DNA of 64,000 bases from Serinus canaria (GCF_022539315.1 NC_066327.1:13928995-13992994); one strand, 5' to 3'; shown: positions 23,491-36,865, counted from the stretch's first letter. Notes: generated from the sequence alone by a model not told the origin. Made by a program: numbers and translations.

Positions 23491-24246
23491 GTATAACTGC
23501 CTGCTGTATTCTGCTCACCTCCCCTTCATACACATCCAGTGACAGCCCCCGATGAACAGGGAGTAGCAGAGGCTGACAGGTCAGCTGTAACACAACAAGT
23601 TGTCACTGTCATGGGAACATGGCAAGTGGAAAGCAGATGAAGTTGCCTAGAGGATGTTTTCATCAATTTAGTGTTATATACAAGCTAATAAATCTGCAGA
23701 CACTCTCGTTCCACTATACACAATGTGTATGAGGGAAAATGACTGAGCTTTGCCTGGCTTGGCATTTACTGGACCAGCTGCAGTGGCCACTTGAGCTAAT
23801 AGTGTCAATGATTTAATTTCTTTCACTCCCCACCTTCCCTAATGACGTATTTCCCATGAGACTGCAGACTGAAAAGTTTATTTTTAAGCATGGCTGAGAG
23901 ATTGGCTCTCTAGAGAGCTTTGGAAATTGCAGAGGGCTGCTTCTTCAGAAGATGATGAGTTGGGAGGTAAGAGGTATGAGGATGCCTCCACCACTGGAAG
24001 AGGCAATCATGGGACAGGGAAGAGCTCACTTGTCAGAAAATCTGGAAAACAGCCTAGACCCCCCAGAACTGCCAATGTTGGCTGGTTGGGCATTCTTAAA
24101 TTACAAAACTTCCAGCCCTTGGCATGATGTATTAGTAGGGATGAATAGTTTTCATCCTCCAAGCACCCAGATATGAAATAGATGAACACCAGCATAGCAG
24201 AAAGTAGCACATTGAGGGATAATGGATATTATAACAATGATTAAGG
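23491..24246. other. Unique sequence, no gene recognised
   Basis: A dense TTTATT/TAAT region near 23.7-23.9 kb may extend the neighbouring regulatory block. Otherwise nothing is recognised. Confidence 0.45.
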
Positions 24247-24304
24247 AGCCCTCCTGGATGTTCTGTGGGTTCCTTCCAGCTCAGGACATTCTGTCATTCT
24301 GTGG
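24247..24304 (+). mobile_element. CR1-type 3' tail remnant
   Basis: GGGTTCCTTCCAGCTCAGGACATTCTGTCATTCTGTGG matches the avian CR1 3' terminus (GGGTCCCTTCCAACTC...ATTCTATGATTCTATG). Only about 60 bp remains, so it could be a severely 5'-truncated CR1 or the tail of a CR1-mobilised SINE. Confidence 0.7.
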
Positions 24305-27300
24305 AATTGTATGAGGAAGGGATTTACCTTTATGAATAGCTCATGGATAATTTGTGGCAAATCTGTGTTTTGTTAGTTGAATAATTGGCATGGTGTCATT
24401 TCTCTTTCCTGCCTGGCTGACTCCTCACTCAGATGCCATAGTCCAAATCTGAGTGATACAATCAGACAATTTGCAATACTCTTGCAGTGATTTTTGGGGT
24501 TTTTATGCTTGTGGATGAACTCAGGATGATACATTGCTCCAATTCTGTACTCTTGGGTTCAGCCACCACCACCTGACTTGTAGCAGGTGTGCTGAGGGGT
24601 ACCACTTTTTATCTATTAGCACTTTTTATCTCCTGGAATCCCCTGATTATTTAACTGATACTAAAACAAGCTCTCAGCCATAGAAACAGCTTGACTGAAC
24701 CTTGCACTGGTGTCATGCAAATGGTTCGATTGATTTCAAATAGGAATTGCTAATTTATTCTCTGTGCTGTTATATCTTTGTTCAAAGGAAGCCCAAAATA
24801 CCCCATAATTTAAAACTCTTTTATATCTGTAGCTCTCACCTGGGTGTCTTCTTGGTACAAAACTTACTCAAGTCATTAACTCTCAGTTCAAAGTTATTCA
24901 CATTGAAGAACTTTGAATAAGGCTGAGATTGCAGTTAAATATGTAAATTCAACCACAGTATTCTCAAAATGGTCTAGTAAATCAATGTTAATGATAGTAG
25001 TTTCCCATATAACATATTTAATTCTTACTCTTCAAAGCATTTTACAAAGAAACTCCGCTTTACAATAAATACACAGAAGTACAGAGCACAGGAAGCACAG
25101 AGAGAAATTGGTAGTCTGAAAAAAAAAGAAAAGAGGCTTAGAAGTAAAAGTTTTCTCATAAATGAAAGATTTTAAGAAATGTGACTAGCTCTTGTTAAAA
25201 ACTGAAGACTATAAAGCAATTTGCAAAGTTTCCTAAATTTTTACTTTGATCTTGAAACATAATGAAAGTGTTAGAGTACAGATATATCAGACAGAACTGT
25301 TATTTCAAGTGTGCATCAGCAGGTGCAAGTAGCCATTCCCATTGCCTGTAAACTACTGTTTTCTTACTGTAATATCACATTAAAAAAAAAAAAAAAAGAA
25401 AGGAAATAAGCATCCCATACCTCAGAAACACCTGAAAATAAAACCCCCCACTCTGCTACTACCACAGTTTTACACCTACTCACCCAGTGTTTGCTGTACC
25501 CACCCTGAAACAATGAAGCCTCTGCAAATTCACAAAATTATGTGTGAATAGGAACCTGAGCATCCACTCAGGGGCTGGTAAATGCTACAGCCTGACAGAG
25601 TGGCTGTGCTAAAATATTTCTGCTCTGTATGATATTGCACACTCTATACTAATCTGTGTCTCTCAGCTGACATGACAATAAATAGTTATTAAAACAAACA
25701 TGCAAATGTTTTATAGTTAAATAGTCTTAAATAAACCTACACTACCAGTGAATTTTGTGACACCAAAAATTGTCAAATACATCTACTTCCACTAGAAATT
25801 GTTCCTTTAGATCTCCATTCTGAGGCAAGAAATGGTATTATGGGGTAATTTAATCTATCATGTGATTATGTTCTCATAAGCAAGCCTTTAACACACCAGA
25901 CTGAACTGTCTTTGTGAATAAATCCAGTGCCACAAAACAGTTTTGCCAGCAGAGACTTTGTCCCCCAAAATACATCAAATCAAGGGCTTGCAAACCCCAG
26001 CAGAATTCCATTATAGCATACACAAGGAAATGTATTTAAAGCCAGCTAGGTTTATGTATTTTGGGATTCCCTGTCATGAATGTCAGAAAAGATTTAAGGC
26101 CATGCTAATTTTGCTTGGGTCACTTTTTCTCCCCACTGACTTGTGGGCTGAATAGAGATGGTCATAGCACCAATATAAATCCATTTATTCTGCTTGTCCC
26201 TGTTCCTGCATCAAGTAAAAAGCAGCTCATGAACCCTATATTTAAACTTCCTCTTCTGGGCTTTTTTCACTGAACCTTCCAGAAAAATCATGTTATGGCA
26301 AATGAAGTTTCCTTGGGATTTTTTTTTTTTTGAAAGAGAGGGTCTAAAATAGGTCAGTGACAGCTGAAAAATTGCATTCACTTCATATTCATTTGCTGAA
26401 GGAGACTGAAATTTCTCCTGAGCACTGCTTCAATTTCACTTATTCTTGCCCCGGGTTTTCCTCCACTAGGATGTTATATGGCAAGAAATGACCAAAACCA
26501 CAATCAGTGTGGGACTTGTGTAGTTAAAAACCAGTTTGCAACAACAATAAAAAACTGCTGTTGTTTTGTACCTCACTGATAAATGGACATCTATTGTTCC
26601 TCTACCCTGGAAATTAATAATAACTGGACCAGTTGCCTTAGAGACAGCCAGGCAGCCATTAGCAATCAGTAAAAATTAATGTACTGCAGGGAATTAAGCA
26701 AGGGAATGTGTTTAAGTGTGTGGGGCACTCAACAACCCATCCAACATGGGTGAGCACTGGAGTCTCCATGCCCTTAAATCCAGACAAGGATTCTTCACAA
26801 GAGAGAGGAGTCCCTACCAAAGGCCCTAACTCTGTGAGGAGCACTGTGTTTTTTGGACTTCTCTCGCCTTGAAAGCACAAATTTCCTCTGGAAATGCAGA
26901 GGAAGTGCCCAACATGGCAGCAGCTCCTCGTTTCCCTGCAGGGCTCAGGCTCCTCCTGCACAGCTGCACTCCTGCCCTGTGAAAGGTTCTCTCAGGCAGG
27001 GTAGCTGTGCTTTAAAAACTCCCTGAGAGCTTTTAAAGCTGTCAGCACCATTATCATTCATGATGCAACTGGTTTCCAAGCCTGGCTTCTGTTTTTCCAG
27101 TGGGCAGTTTGAGTCCCCCTGGATAATTCCCTGGGCTGTGCAGTAGTGGGGCTGCTCAGATCAAACCTGTTGCTGTGGAACTCTTTGTGGATGTGGGGTG
27201 GCTGTGAGTGCTGCTGCCATGCCCAGCCCCAAGATGCTCCTGGGGAATGCTTTGGATCCTCCCAGCCCCACTCTCCAGAACAGGGCTGGCTTTGCACTGC

Positions 27301-28930
27301 AAGGAGTGCTTTTCCTGCAAGGACAGCAGCTAAGCCTCCTGCAGGTTTTACATTTTTTTCTTTGCCTTCTCCTGTTTCTTCTTTCCTGATCAGACTGGGA
27401 TTCCATGTGGGTGCTGCTGTCTGGGATGGCTGAGCCTGGATGTTTGGGTGTCTGATGGTGGCTGCCCTGTGTTGTGGTAGGACAAGCTGTCATTAGATGA
27501 TTACAAGCTGTAATTAAAGATCTGCTTCCTAAGGGGTGCAGATGGACCCCGCGAGGACACAACCACTGCAGGTGGTCAAGGCTTCCCCTGGCTGCCTTCC
27601 CCCTCTGTCCTTGTGTCTTCTTGAGGGAGGTTGGCCCCCTCCTGCCTCTTGTAGGCAAATTGCACCTCAGTGTTGACCACTTGGGGTTCAGGAATACAGA
27701 AATCCAACAAATCTGCTGGCAAATGCCTTCCCTGAGGAACTCCCTGCAGCAGAGGAATGACCAGAAATGCAAAGCACTGATGAGTCCCTGGCAGTCATTT
27801 CTTCCTGTGACATCTGGCAAATGGGTAGAATGGCTGAATTGAATTAGCTTCTGATTTTGGAGGGGAGTTAAAATATTTACAGTAGAGTATCACCAGCAGC
27901 TCACCACCAGCACAACTGGAGAGAGCAGCATTCAGAAATCCCTGGCCTTGAAAGTCAGGGTGATCCAAAAGGATATCTCCAAAAGGGGTGGATTTCTGTC
28001 AGATACCATCCATGGACCAGTCACTTGGGAACAGCCAAAGGAGACTCACAGAAGGGAACTACCACATCCTATTGGCAAATAAACTGGTCTGAGCTGAGAG
28101 AGATTCTCCCAAAACCCACATATTTGTTTTAGAGTTTCTTGGAAGACTTCTTCTGTTGTTGGTGTCAGACAAACCAGATGGGAATTCTGAACTGATGATC
28201 ACATTTTGAGGCTGGAATGCAACATCTGGAGTTGATCAGCATTCCTCACAGACTGATCAATCATTAGGTGGAACTGATTACTACCACTCCTCCTTTTACT
28301 CTTGATTCACTTAGAACTGATTTTTTTTCTTTCTATGAAAATAAAAGAAGACAAAAAGCATGAAACACAGCTCCTTTATAGAGACTGAGGTTATGTGAGT
28401 CACAGTGACTAACTCTTTACACATATCTCTTGTTGCAGTATCAAATGGAGCAGGGATGAGATAGATCTGCTCTAGTAAATATAAAGTATCATGGGTCATA
28501 TTACTCAGCAACAGGGATTTTGCAGCAGCAGCAGTTTTGAAGTAAGACCTTTTCAATAAGTCACTATATATAGAAAGATTGGGACTAATGCTGCTAGCGT
28601 CAATGTCTGACACCGGGGTTATTTAGGAATGTGCTATGTGTGGAACAAACACACTGAACACTGTGCCAGTCTGGCCATCAGCTAAAACAGAATTGCAAAG
28701 TACAAAAATAATTTCCCAGGTTCTGAAAAATCTATCCCCTCCTTGCATTTGTCTTGAAGGAAAGAGAAAATGACAAGGCAATGTGGAAACCAGGCCACAT
28801 GTGCCCTGCACAGCTCTCACATGTGTTTCATATATCAGCACCATTGTCAGACACTGCAACCACTTCCCAAGTGCTGATAAAACCAGTTCCACCACTGCTC
28901 CCCAGGAGAGCCACTGGCTTGTCTCTCCCC
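24305..28930. other. Unique sequence, no gene recognised
   Basis: AT-rich unique DNA contains an A run near 25381 and a T run near 26320. A GC-richer patch at 26.9-27.8 kb includes a 219-codon minus-strand frame, the longest in the window, which has no recognisable domain and biased Ser/Pro/Arg/Gln content. No confident exon or repeat is seen. Confidence 0.5.
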
Positions 28931-28934
28931 CTGC

Positions 28935-29082
28935 ATCCCAGGGATGTGCTGCAGGACCATCCCTGGATGTGTTTAGAACAAGACTGGATGCGGCACTTGG
29001 TGCTAGGGTTTAGTTGAGGTGCTGGGACTGGGTTGGACTCAATGATCTTGAAGGTCTCTTCCAACCCAGTGATTCTGTGTGA
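28935..29082 (+). mobile_element. 5'-truncated CR1 LINE, 3' end
   Basis: CCCAGGGATGTGCTGCAGG, ACCATCCCTGGATGTGTTTA, GACTGGATGCGGCACTTGG, GGTTTAGTTGAGGTGCTGGG and TTGGACTCAATGATCTTGAAGG form the familiar last ~140 bp of avian CR1, ending CCCAGTGATTCTGTGTGA. CR1 is the dominant LINE of birds and inserts as 5'-truncated copies without poly(A). The orientation is plus. No open reading frame 2 sequence remains. Confidence 0.9.
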
Positions 29083-31284
29083 CCACAGTACATAGCAAAT
29101 ACCATTTCAGATCTCTGGTACTTGTGTTTCTAATGCCAACACAAAAGCAAAATACTGAAAGAATATCCACAAGCCAAGCCAGGTATTTGCATTCCTTGTG
29201 CACATCTTTGCTGAGTTTGGACCTGAATTTCCCTGTGGATATTCCTGCACCCAGGATGGCTTGTGGAGAGGCAGATAAATTGCTCAAGGGAAAATGGACT
29301 GGGACTGAAATTGTAGAAAATATCCATTGTGCAACCTGAAAGTGAGCCCATTTTGGGACTATCTTGTTCTAAGTAATTTATTTTCAAATCTTTTTTTTTT
29401 TTTTCTCAACAGGAAACCCAGGCCAAGTTCACTGCAGAGTTCCTGGGCACTGTTCCCCTGAATCCTCTTTGTTTACTCTGGCATAAATCAGGAATTCCTC
29501 ACTAAAATCAGGGGAAGGTTTGATTAGGATCTTTCCTTAAACCAGCTGATGGTTTTTCATAGAAAGTGTGAGCATTTTGTGGATTTTCTTGGATTTAAAA
29601 TGAAGACCAAAGAAATGTTGTGGTTTCCAATGAGTTTCTCTTTGAGGTTCTGGGTCTGTTCATCATTTCATGCCCAAAATGAAACATGAGAAGTGCAAAA
29701 GAGAACTTGTGTGATGAAATAGAACAAAATGTTCCCATGAACTTTATGTGAAAGAAACCACAGAATAACCTGCAAGCTTTAGAGAAACGTGACCACGTAA
29801 CTCGTTTCCCCCTGCTGAGTCAGGGTTCCCACAGGGTGTTGCAGCCCTGGACATGGACTGTTCCCCTCAACTCCTGTGCCCCAATTTCTCCCATCTTTTC
29901 TTTGTGCTCTTGCCATTGACAATGTGCATTTTGGGAATTCTGCAAACTTTGCAGCCAAATCTGAGTTTCTGTGTATGAGTGACTGGATGTAGAGAAAACT
30001 GCTCCACAAACATGAAGGAACTTACAATTTTCCCATCAGTAAGCAGTTATCTGAATAATTTTCCTTTTAAAAATGCAGGCATTTGTTTTGAAAATAGCTG
30101 AATACTGATGGAGAAGTAGTTATTTGGTTCTAAAGAAACAAACCAGAAAGAGAGAATAATTAACACAGGCATTTCAATGATTCATCTAGGCTAAGTCAGG
30201 GAGCTTCTGGCAAAACCAAAAGCCAAACTCCATTCCTTAGAATCCCTTTCTTGTCACAGGAACATCTCTTCAGATGCTTTAATTCTGAATGTAACGCTGT
30301 GCATTTTCTATTCTTACACTTTTAGCAGCTCAATTTTTCAAACTGTGTAGTATTGTAGGAAAACAGTAACCCTGCAGCAGTAAAGGCAGCTGTAAGCAAG
30401 AAAATGTAGTGCTGTTCCTGTGAATTGCTGCAGACCCCTCTGTCAGGATCTCCATGTGCTAGCTTTCCAAGAAAGAGATGAACTGAAACACTTCAGTTGA
30501 AGTTATGATTTTCCCAGGGAAAGGAAAAGGGTTACACACAGCTTTCTCCCTTTTAAAACAACTTTGTTTGTTTACTATTCTAAAATTATTGCAAAATGCT
30601 TTTTCAAAAGGGATAATGAAGTAGCAAGGAAGATGACAAACAGCTGATTATAGATAAAAGCTCCTTAACAGCAGTGTCAGCCAGAGCAAAGAGGAGAGAA
30701 TTGTCTTCAGAGACTTTAGCTGGCACTGGCAGCCTGCTCCTCTCCAGAGCTTTGATCCTGTTCGTGCCTGAGCTGGTGAGCTCCCCAAGAGGGGAATCTG
30801 TCCCCACGGTGCCTGACACAAGCATCTGCCTCTTCTTCCAGCATCACTCTACACCCACGGATTTCCTGGCTGGGAGTGCACTTGGACAACTCATCCAGGA
30901 TGTCCCGTAGGGCTTTGTGTTTCTGGTGGCCTGGGAATTAAGTGGTTTAGGGTTGACATACAGAGCAGGGTCTCCTGTAAGGGCAGTGCATTCTGCACTG
31001 TGCCATTGTGGGGTGTAACGAGGAGCCTTTTATAGATGGAATGAGAAAACCTGTGTGCATTTACTAAAGAAGCAAAAATACATGGGGAGTATAAGCAGTA
31101 ATGTGCACAAAAAAGACACAGCCTTGAGAGCACAACACATGAGATTCAAGCATTTTTTTACACCCCAAAAAGCACTTCAGTGCTTGTTGTATTCATAGTC
31201 ATACTGTACATGAAATTCATCTGAATCTTGTTTCTTTGGCCTATGGGGTATTTTCATGTACAAATTAGGCTGGCCAATGTTCCC
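29083..31284. other. Unique sequence, no gene recognised
   Basis: A strong acceptor-like site (T run then CTCAACAG, AG at 29411-29412) lies here, followed by a fossil-repeat-like phrase. Otherwise no exon or transposon is recognised. Confidence 0.5.
29473..29520 (+). repeat. Possible fossil amniote repeat fragment
   Basis: TTACTCTGGCATAAATCAGGAATTCCTCACTAAAATCAGG resembles an old amniote repeat with the phrase TTACACTGGCATAAATCAGGAGTAACTCC. The family name is uncertain. Confidence 0.35.
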
Positions 31285-31445
31285 TTTCTGCAAAAATTCC
31301 CAGGAGTGCAACTTAAATGTTATTAAAAAGCCTAATAAAAGAAGAGTGCACATTTAATAATGTTAGAATAACACAGCCATTGCAGTGCCGTGTGCCTGCG
31401 GTTCCAACCTAGTGAGAATATGAGGCACTAATGCACTTATTCAGG
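31285..31445. promoter_or_regulatory. Candidate conserved noncoding element
   Basis: Repeat-free sequence with CATTTAATAATGTTAG and CTAATAAAAG homeobox-like words and retained CpGs (GTGCCGTGTGCCTGCGGTTCC). It is short and has no open frame. Inferred from texture. Confidence 0.3.
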
Positions 31446-31869
31446 AAAAAACCCCATAATTATCAACAACTATGAAGGGCCATTGATACCATGTAAGATG
31501 CACAGAAATCTTTTCAGAGACTCCAGTTTGGACTTTGCCCATGATCTGATGATTTGGCCAGGATCTGGGCACAGTTCTGGCTGAACAGGGACAGTCCTGT
31601 TCTTATGTGAAGCCCAGAAAAGGCTGTGGCCACCGAGGCCAATGCAGTGACACCTCACACACAAGCATCAGCCCAGTTTTCCTTGTCTGAAAGAACTGGA
31701 TACTCTCAGAAGTTGGTGCAAACTTTGCTCATTCATGAGCTACTGCTGTGATACATCTCTGTGCAGTTTTTCTTCACCTTTGTCCTGTCACACTGACATC
31801 TCTTCCTCTCATATATCCTTCCTCTACATCATCACATCATTCTTTTCTCCCACTTATGTATCCTAGGAT

Positions 31870-31990
31870 GACTTTCCTCCAGGGCACGAGGTCTAACACA
31901 AGATCCGGATATTAAATCAGGCCCACTCGTTGGAGGGATTAAATACAACGTTCTCACAATATTAATTAGCAACTTCTCCTTCAGTGGGAG
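31870..31990. promoter_or_regulatory. Candidate conserved noncoding element
   Basis: GCACGAGG, AAGATCCGGATATTAAATC, CCACTCGTTGG, ACAACGTTCTC and ATATTAATTAGCAAC pack several retained CpGs and a palindromic homeodomain core into 120 bp of unique DNA. Inferred from texture. Confidence 0.35.
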
Positions 31991-32022
31991 AGCTGAGACC
32001 ATGCACTAATCCAGGAGGGTTA

Positions 32023-32087
32023 GGTGGTTTCACTGAAGGGATGGGAAAAGAGGGTGGGTGGTTTCACTGAAGGGATGGGAAAAGAGG
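32023..32087. repeat. Recent tandem duplication, 34-bp unit
   Basis: GGTGGTTTCACTGAAGGGAT begins at 32023 and again at 32057. The first 31 bp of the 34-bp unit are identical in both copies. The identity implies a young duplication, possibly still polymorphic. Confidence 0.95.
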
Positions 32088-33830
32088 CTACAGGGCATGG
32101 GCTCCTCCAAACCCCACTTCACGTCTCCACAGACTCTACCCAAAGGCTCTGTCCACCAGCCCACACTATCTCCCCAGAGCAGAAAGCACTATCCTTGGAA
32201 AAGTGAAGCCTCATGAGCCATCAATTAACCCACTGCAAATAAATACCCAGTGTAAGAAACAAACCTTTTAAAAAAACAAAACAAAACCTGGAACAGCAGG
32301 GCAGTATCTGAGTTTTGAATAGAAATGGATTTAGTTTGGCTGGGGCACAAGGACAGCAGGAGTGTTCAAAGCTCTGGGAGCAGCACGCGGGGGCTCTGGA
32401 GGGGACGTTTCCTTCCAGGCAGGAATTCTCCCGCACACGATGGCATTGTTATGCATTAAACAAGTTTTTTCTCCCCCTCTTGGGGTGTGGGGGTGTGAAG
32501 GGAGAGGGGAAGGCTCACTCTGGGATGTGGTCACATCAGCCATGCGTAAAATAACTGCTCCCCAGCTTAGCAGCACATTTGGAGAGTTCCTTTTTTTTCA
32601 GTTCTTGTTTTTTTCCCCAGGTGAAATAAAGAACAGAGAAAGAAAACCCAACGAGCTCTCTTTGCAGGAGACAAATCCTCCATGCCGTTGTTCCAGACCT
32701 TTACAAAAATGTCAGTTCTGAGAAAGCAAAATCAAGCATTGGCATTTACCCCTGCAAGAGGGGCTGGGCTGGAGGGAAGGAGCTTGCATTTTCCTACTGC
32801 TTTTCTAGTTCAAAGTGAAGAAAATACAAGGCAAGAGCAAGGCCCTTTTTTAGCCAATTTTTCTCTCTCACAATCCCACATACTTTTTTGTCCTGACATG
32901 TGAATCATGTGGCTCCAGAGTTCATCCTGCAAGAAGCCCCTACAGCCTGTTTTTCTTGTGTAGCTTCATATGGCTTTTTTTTCTGGCTCAAACAGTTTTC
33001 CCCTATCCTCCTTGTGACCTGCTGGCTATATTTTGCAGAAAGTTAAAGAGAATTTTTTGAAAAAAATTATAGGAAGTTGATCAAGCTGGGTTTGAGTTAC
33101 AGGTCATTAAAGTTCACTGTAAGATGAAATTTTTACTATATAAACACTGTTAAAGCCCAGACTGCCAGCCAAGTGTATCCATGAACCATGGGAAACTTGG
33201 GAGCAGTGGAGGCAGGTAAACCTCAGCAGATCTATGCTAGATGATTGTGCAGTGCTTTCCTTGCTTGTTAGAGGAAAAAAAACCCTACTTTTTAATGTTA
33301 AAATTTAATAGTATTGGGTTGGGTTGCTTTAGGTAGACAAGATGACACTTCTTCCTGTAGGCTTTTTGTGCCTTGTAAAATCCAGCCACTGAGGGATTTT
33401 TTGCTGCTTTTACATTTCAGCTCTAACATTAACAAATGCAAAGGTAATGAGATTTTCTGTCTTTTTTTAAAACTAATTTTGCAAGTAAACTCCCCTGAAT
33501 TCTTTGAATGTGTCGCTCAAAGTTTTATGGTCATATCCCCTGAGATTATTTAAAACACTTTAGGTTTGAAGAATATGTTTTCTTTTCAAGTATTATTTGC
33601 AGCAAGTATGGGAGGAAAAGGGTTAATTTTTTTTTTCTGGGGCTTATATGTAAGTGAAATGACATTTTAACAATCTCTTTAGTATAGCCTTGCTGTGCTG
33701 GGACCTCTGTTGCCTGCTGTCTTACTTCTTGGCTTCTAAATAGAGAGTTATTTTCAATTTCTCCAGTTCCTAATGTTTTAAATGGAACTACTGTTCCCCT
33801 CAGAGCACCCAGTGGCTGGCTGGAGACCTT
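32088..33830. other. Unique sequence, no gene recognised
   Basis: A GC-richer patch at 32.3-32.55 kb gives overlapping open frames on both strands (up to 119 codons) without domain content. No repeat family is recognised. Confidence 0.5.
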
Positions 33831-33834
33831 TATT

Positions 33835-34110
33835 GATATATATAAATTACTCCAGTCCACAGGGCTGGCTACAGATCCAATCATATCGAGCTAATGCGCA
33901 TATAAATAAAAACCTGGGAGTATGGTTTATGGCAATAAGTAGTGCAGTAGAAGTTTATACCATCCTGCAAAGACACCTTGATACATTGCTGATAATCTCT
34001 ATAATGTATTTAAAGCATCAGTCTGTAGATTCAAGGCTGAAAATTTCACTCATCAAAGCCATAAATCTCAGTGAGCTTCTGTCGATTGGGCTGGAAAAGA
34101 AGGAATTTCC
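33835..34110. promoter_or_regulatory. Candidate conserved noncoding element
   Basis: Dense unique sequence includes CAATCATATCGAGCTAATGC, GCGCATATAAATAAAAAC and GAGCTTCTGTCGATTGGG words, with homeobox and TATA-like elements and three retained CpGs in AT-rich DNA. A 156-codon plus-strand frame (33782-34252, first codon ATG) runs across it. The frame has hydrophobic and Lys/Arg-rich parts, and I recognise no family. I favour a regulatory element over an exon because there is no clear splice context. Confidence 0.35.
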
Positions 34111-36690
34111 CCCTTCCAGGGAAAAGACAAAATTAAGGATGTTGGCCTTTTGGTGGAAGGGACCAAACTGTGTAAGCCAAGTGCAGCAGGCCCAGGAGTT
34201 CCCTGATGTCTTGGTGTTTGTCTGGTTGCCAGCTTTTGCAGTTCACAGATGATTTCCACTTCCCCATGGAATGATTTGCTGCCCTCTAAACAATAATAAC
34301 CTGGTGTCCAGCTGATAAAGCTGCCAGCAACTGAATTATTTAGGCAAGCAATCATTTCACTAGGCAGGTGAAAGCAAATTTCAAGGGTTAGGCTGAAACT
34401 TCAGGCTAAATCCTGAATGGAGAGTGCAGCAGGAAACTGTTTTCTGCTTGCATCATTGCTGGGACAGGTGTGTGAATCTGGATTTCCCTGGTTTAAATCC
34501 CTCAGATGTCAAAATTATAACTCACACACAGCAATGGTGGCCAGTGCCATCCCAGCAGAGCCAGTCCTCATGGACTCAGGTCCCTTCCCTTCCTTGCTGG
34601 CCTTTGGGGAAGGGATTGTCCAGTGGCCACAGAGCCTGTCAGTGCACTGAGAGCAGAGAGCAAACCTCAAGCTGCTCGTGACAGTGACACTGATCCAGTG
34701 ATCCCTCCCAGCAACCAGGAGTGCTTGGAGTGGGGAAGGTAACAACAGTCCCATTATCAGACCTTGGGAAGGCCTGGGGGTGACACCAAGGAGCAGGACA
34801 GGTACCAGTGGGGCAGCCCAGGCCACCATCCCACACCTCCTCCCCATTTACTGCCTCGGAGTGGTCAGGAGCAGAGCAGGAGCTTTATTAATAATCTGCT
34901 GTACCATGGCACAGCAAAAGGGTCTTGAGGCAAGTTTGGCAGGTGTAGGACAGGGCATTATAGACATAACTGATGCTCCATGAGATACTGCCAACTTTAC
35001 ACAAGTTTATTTCTTCATTTTCAGATCCTTCAGGCACCAATTTCACAGCTTCAGAAGAATGATTGTAACTTAAAGGAAAACTCCAGTATGTTGTCAAAGC
35101 AGCCTTTAGAAATACTTGTCACTCTTTCAGTATCATAGTCTGTGGAGCTGTCACTGCTGTCTCTGGGTGCTGCCATTTTATTGTCACCTCTTTGCTTTCT
35201 GTCTCAGAAAGTCATGGAGGAACCAAAAAAAAAAAAAGTTTAAAAGTACTTGTGAAGTCTCCTGGAGTGTCAAACCCAGTAGACTCCAATGAGCATGAGA
35301 GCTGCAGAGATTTACTCTAGGAAACCATTTACCAGTAGTCACCTGAGTACTTAAAAATTGTACAGAACAATTAAGAAAGCAAATAAATGAGTTTTTAGAA
35401 GTTTAATGCTGTGTCTCAGCAGACAAGGTTCAGTTTGTTCTCTATGTTTAGATGCTGAGTCTCCATCCTCTATTTAATGATCCTCCTGTGTTTAAAGCTT
35501 TTTCCATACTTATACCTAAGGTGGTTTGACTGAAATTGCATTGAAAACTTGGCTCAGTTTTTCTTGTGCACAGAGTTGTGTGGCTACTTGCAGAACAATT
35601 TAAAGTTATCACAGTCTAATTTAGTAAGGAATCATGAAGCCAATTCAATTTAAAACCATTAAAACAATTTTAGAGTGTCTGCCCAAGGGTTTTGCATGTT
35701 TTCACTAAATGAGTTTTAAAAATACATTTAGTTAAACTGATGGAACTTTAAGTATCAATAAAGGCTTTATCTTACAAACACTAATGCTTGTCTTCAATGA
35801 GTCTTTTGCATCTGCTTAGATGTCTGTCTCCAGGATCAGGGCATTCTCAGTTATTGTATTTAAGAAGATTTATTTTCTATCTCTTTCAGATGAACTCCTT
35901 TAAAGGAAAATCCTTCTATTTCTCCCCTGTTTGGAGGGTGAGATGATGTGATCATTGCTTCCTTGGGCTGAAAGTTTTGTGCTACAACCCCAGTCTTGCT
36001 TCTAAATCACATGAGCCCATGTGGCACGAGTGGACATGGTAGCCACCAGCTTTTTATCTCCCTCAGTTCCTCAGACCATAGTGAAGGTAAACAGCTGAGG
36101 CTGCACCAGAGCAGTGCCTACTCATCCAAACGGTGGTAAGATCCATATATTTCTATTTCTCCTCAAGAAAACTTTCATTTTTAGAGTTTCATTAAGCCCA
36201 TTTAACCCCATGGTTGGTTGGAAAAGGTTTGCTACAATTTCTGCATCTCATTTTTCCTTTATCTCATCTGCTCCAGGCAATTCACTTCAGGGAACTAGTT
36301 TTCTAAGAGATATTTTTTAAGCCTTGTTTAAGTTAGGTGTGAGGAGAGTGACTCTTCCTAGTCTGGATCTCTGCCATTTTGCCTCTTGTCTGCTGCTCTG
36401 AGCTCTGGTGATCAGGGTTCATGTGCCTGAAAAGGACAATATCAAGGAGTCAAAACAAGATGTATTTATGAAAAATAATGTCACACTTCAGTCTTTTATG
36501 ATCTCACTTTTTTTCTTCCACTTCTGAAAAAAACTAAAAACTGAGATATACGAGTTAGAAATTCCAAAAAGAATTTTTGTGTCCCAGGATCCTTGAGCTC
36601 CCAGGAAACCTGTAAGATCTCCAAGGGATTTGTGTATGATAAATGTTGAGGACAGGGAACCAACAGCTTTTCTTTCAATTAGCAACACAG
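34111..36690. other. Unique sequence, no gene recognised
   Basis: A GC-richer stretch at 34.5-34.9 kb is followed by AT-rich DNA with an A run near 35226. No exon, RNA gene or transposon is recognised. Confidence 0.5.
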
Positions 36691-36693
36691 CAG

Positions 36694-36865
36694 CAAAAGA
36701 CTGGAAGGCACCTCCCGAGTCACTGAGTCCAGTGCTTTGTGGTTGCAAACAAACAATGGTGCATAATCCCTTTAATAAAATGATCACGTTCCACCTTGAA
36801 AGCCACTAGGTTTTGGGGGCAGGACTGATCCCTACTGCTAACCCTGTGAAGCCCAGAACAAATAT
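36694..36865 (-). mobile_element. Old CR1/L3-type LINE remnant, reverse orientation
   Basis: GACTGGAAGGCACCTCC followed by GAGTCACTGAGTCCAGTGC, then TTCCACCTTGAAAGCCACTA GGTTTTGGGGGC, resembles the reverse complement of older CR1/L3 copies found across amniotes. The similarity is degenerate, so the subfamily and both ends are uncertain. Confidence 0.5.

Noticed and set aside
27161..27820. 219-codon minus-strand open frame, the longest in the window
   Set aside because: It lies in a GC-richer patch with few stop codons by composition. No recognisable domain, no promoter or splice signal, and overlapping frames on the other strand.
29389..29412. Strong splice acceptor after a T run
   Set aside because: The downstream sequence looks like a degraded repeat and has no donor or coding content. 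T runs followed by AG are common by chance.
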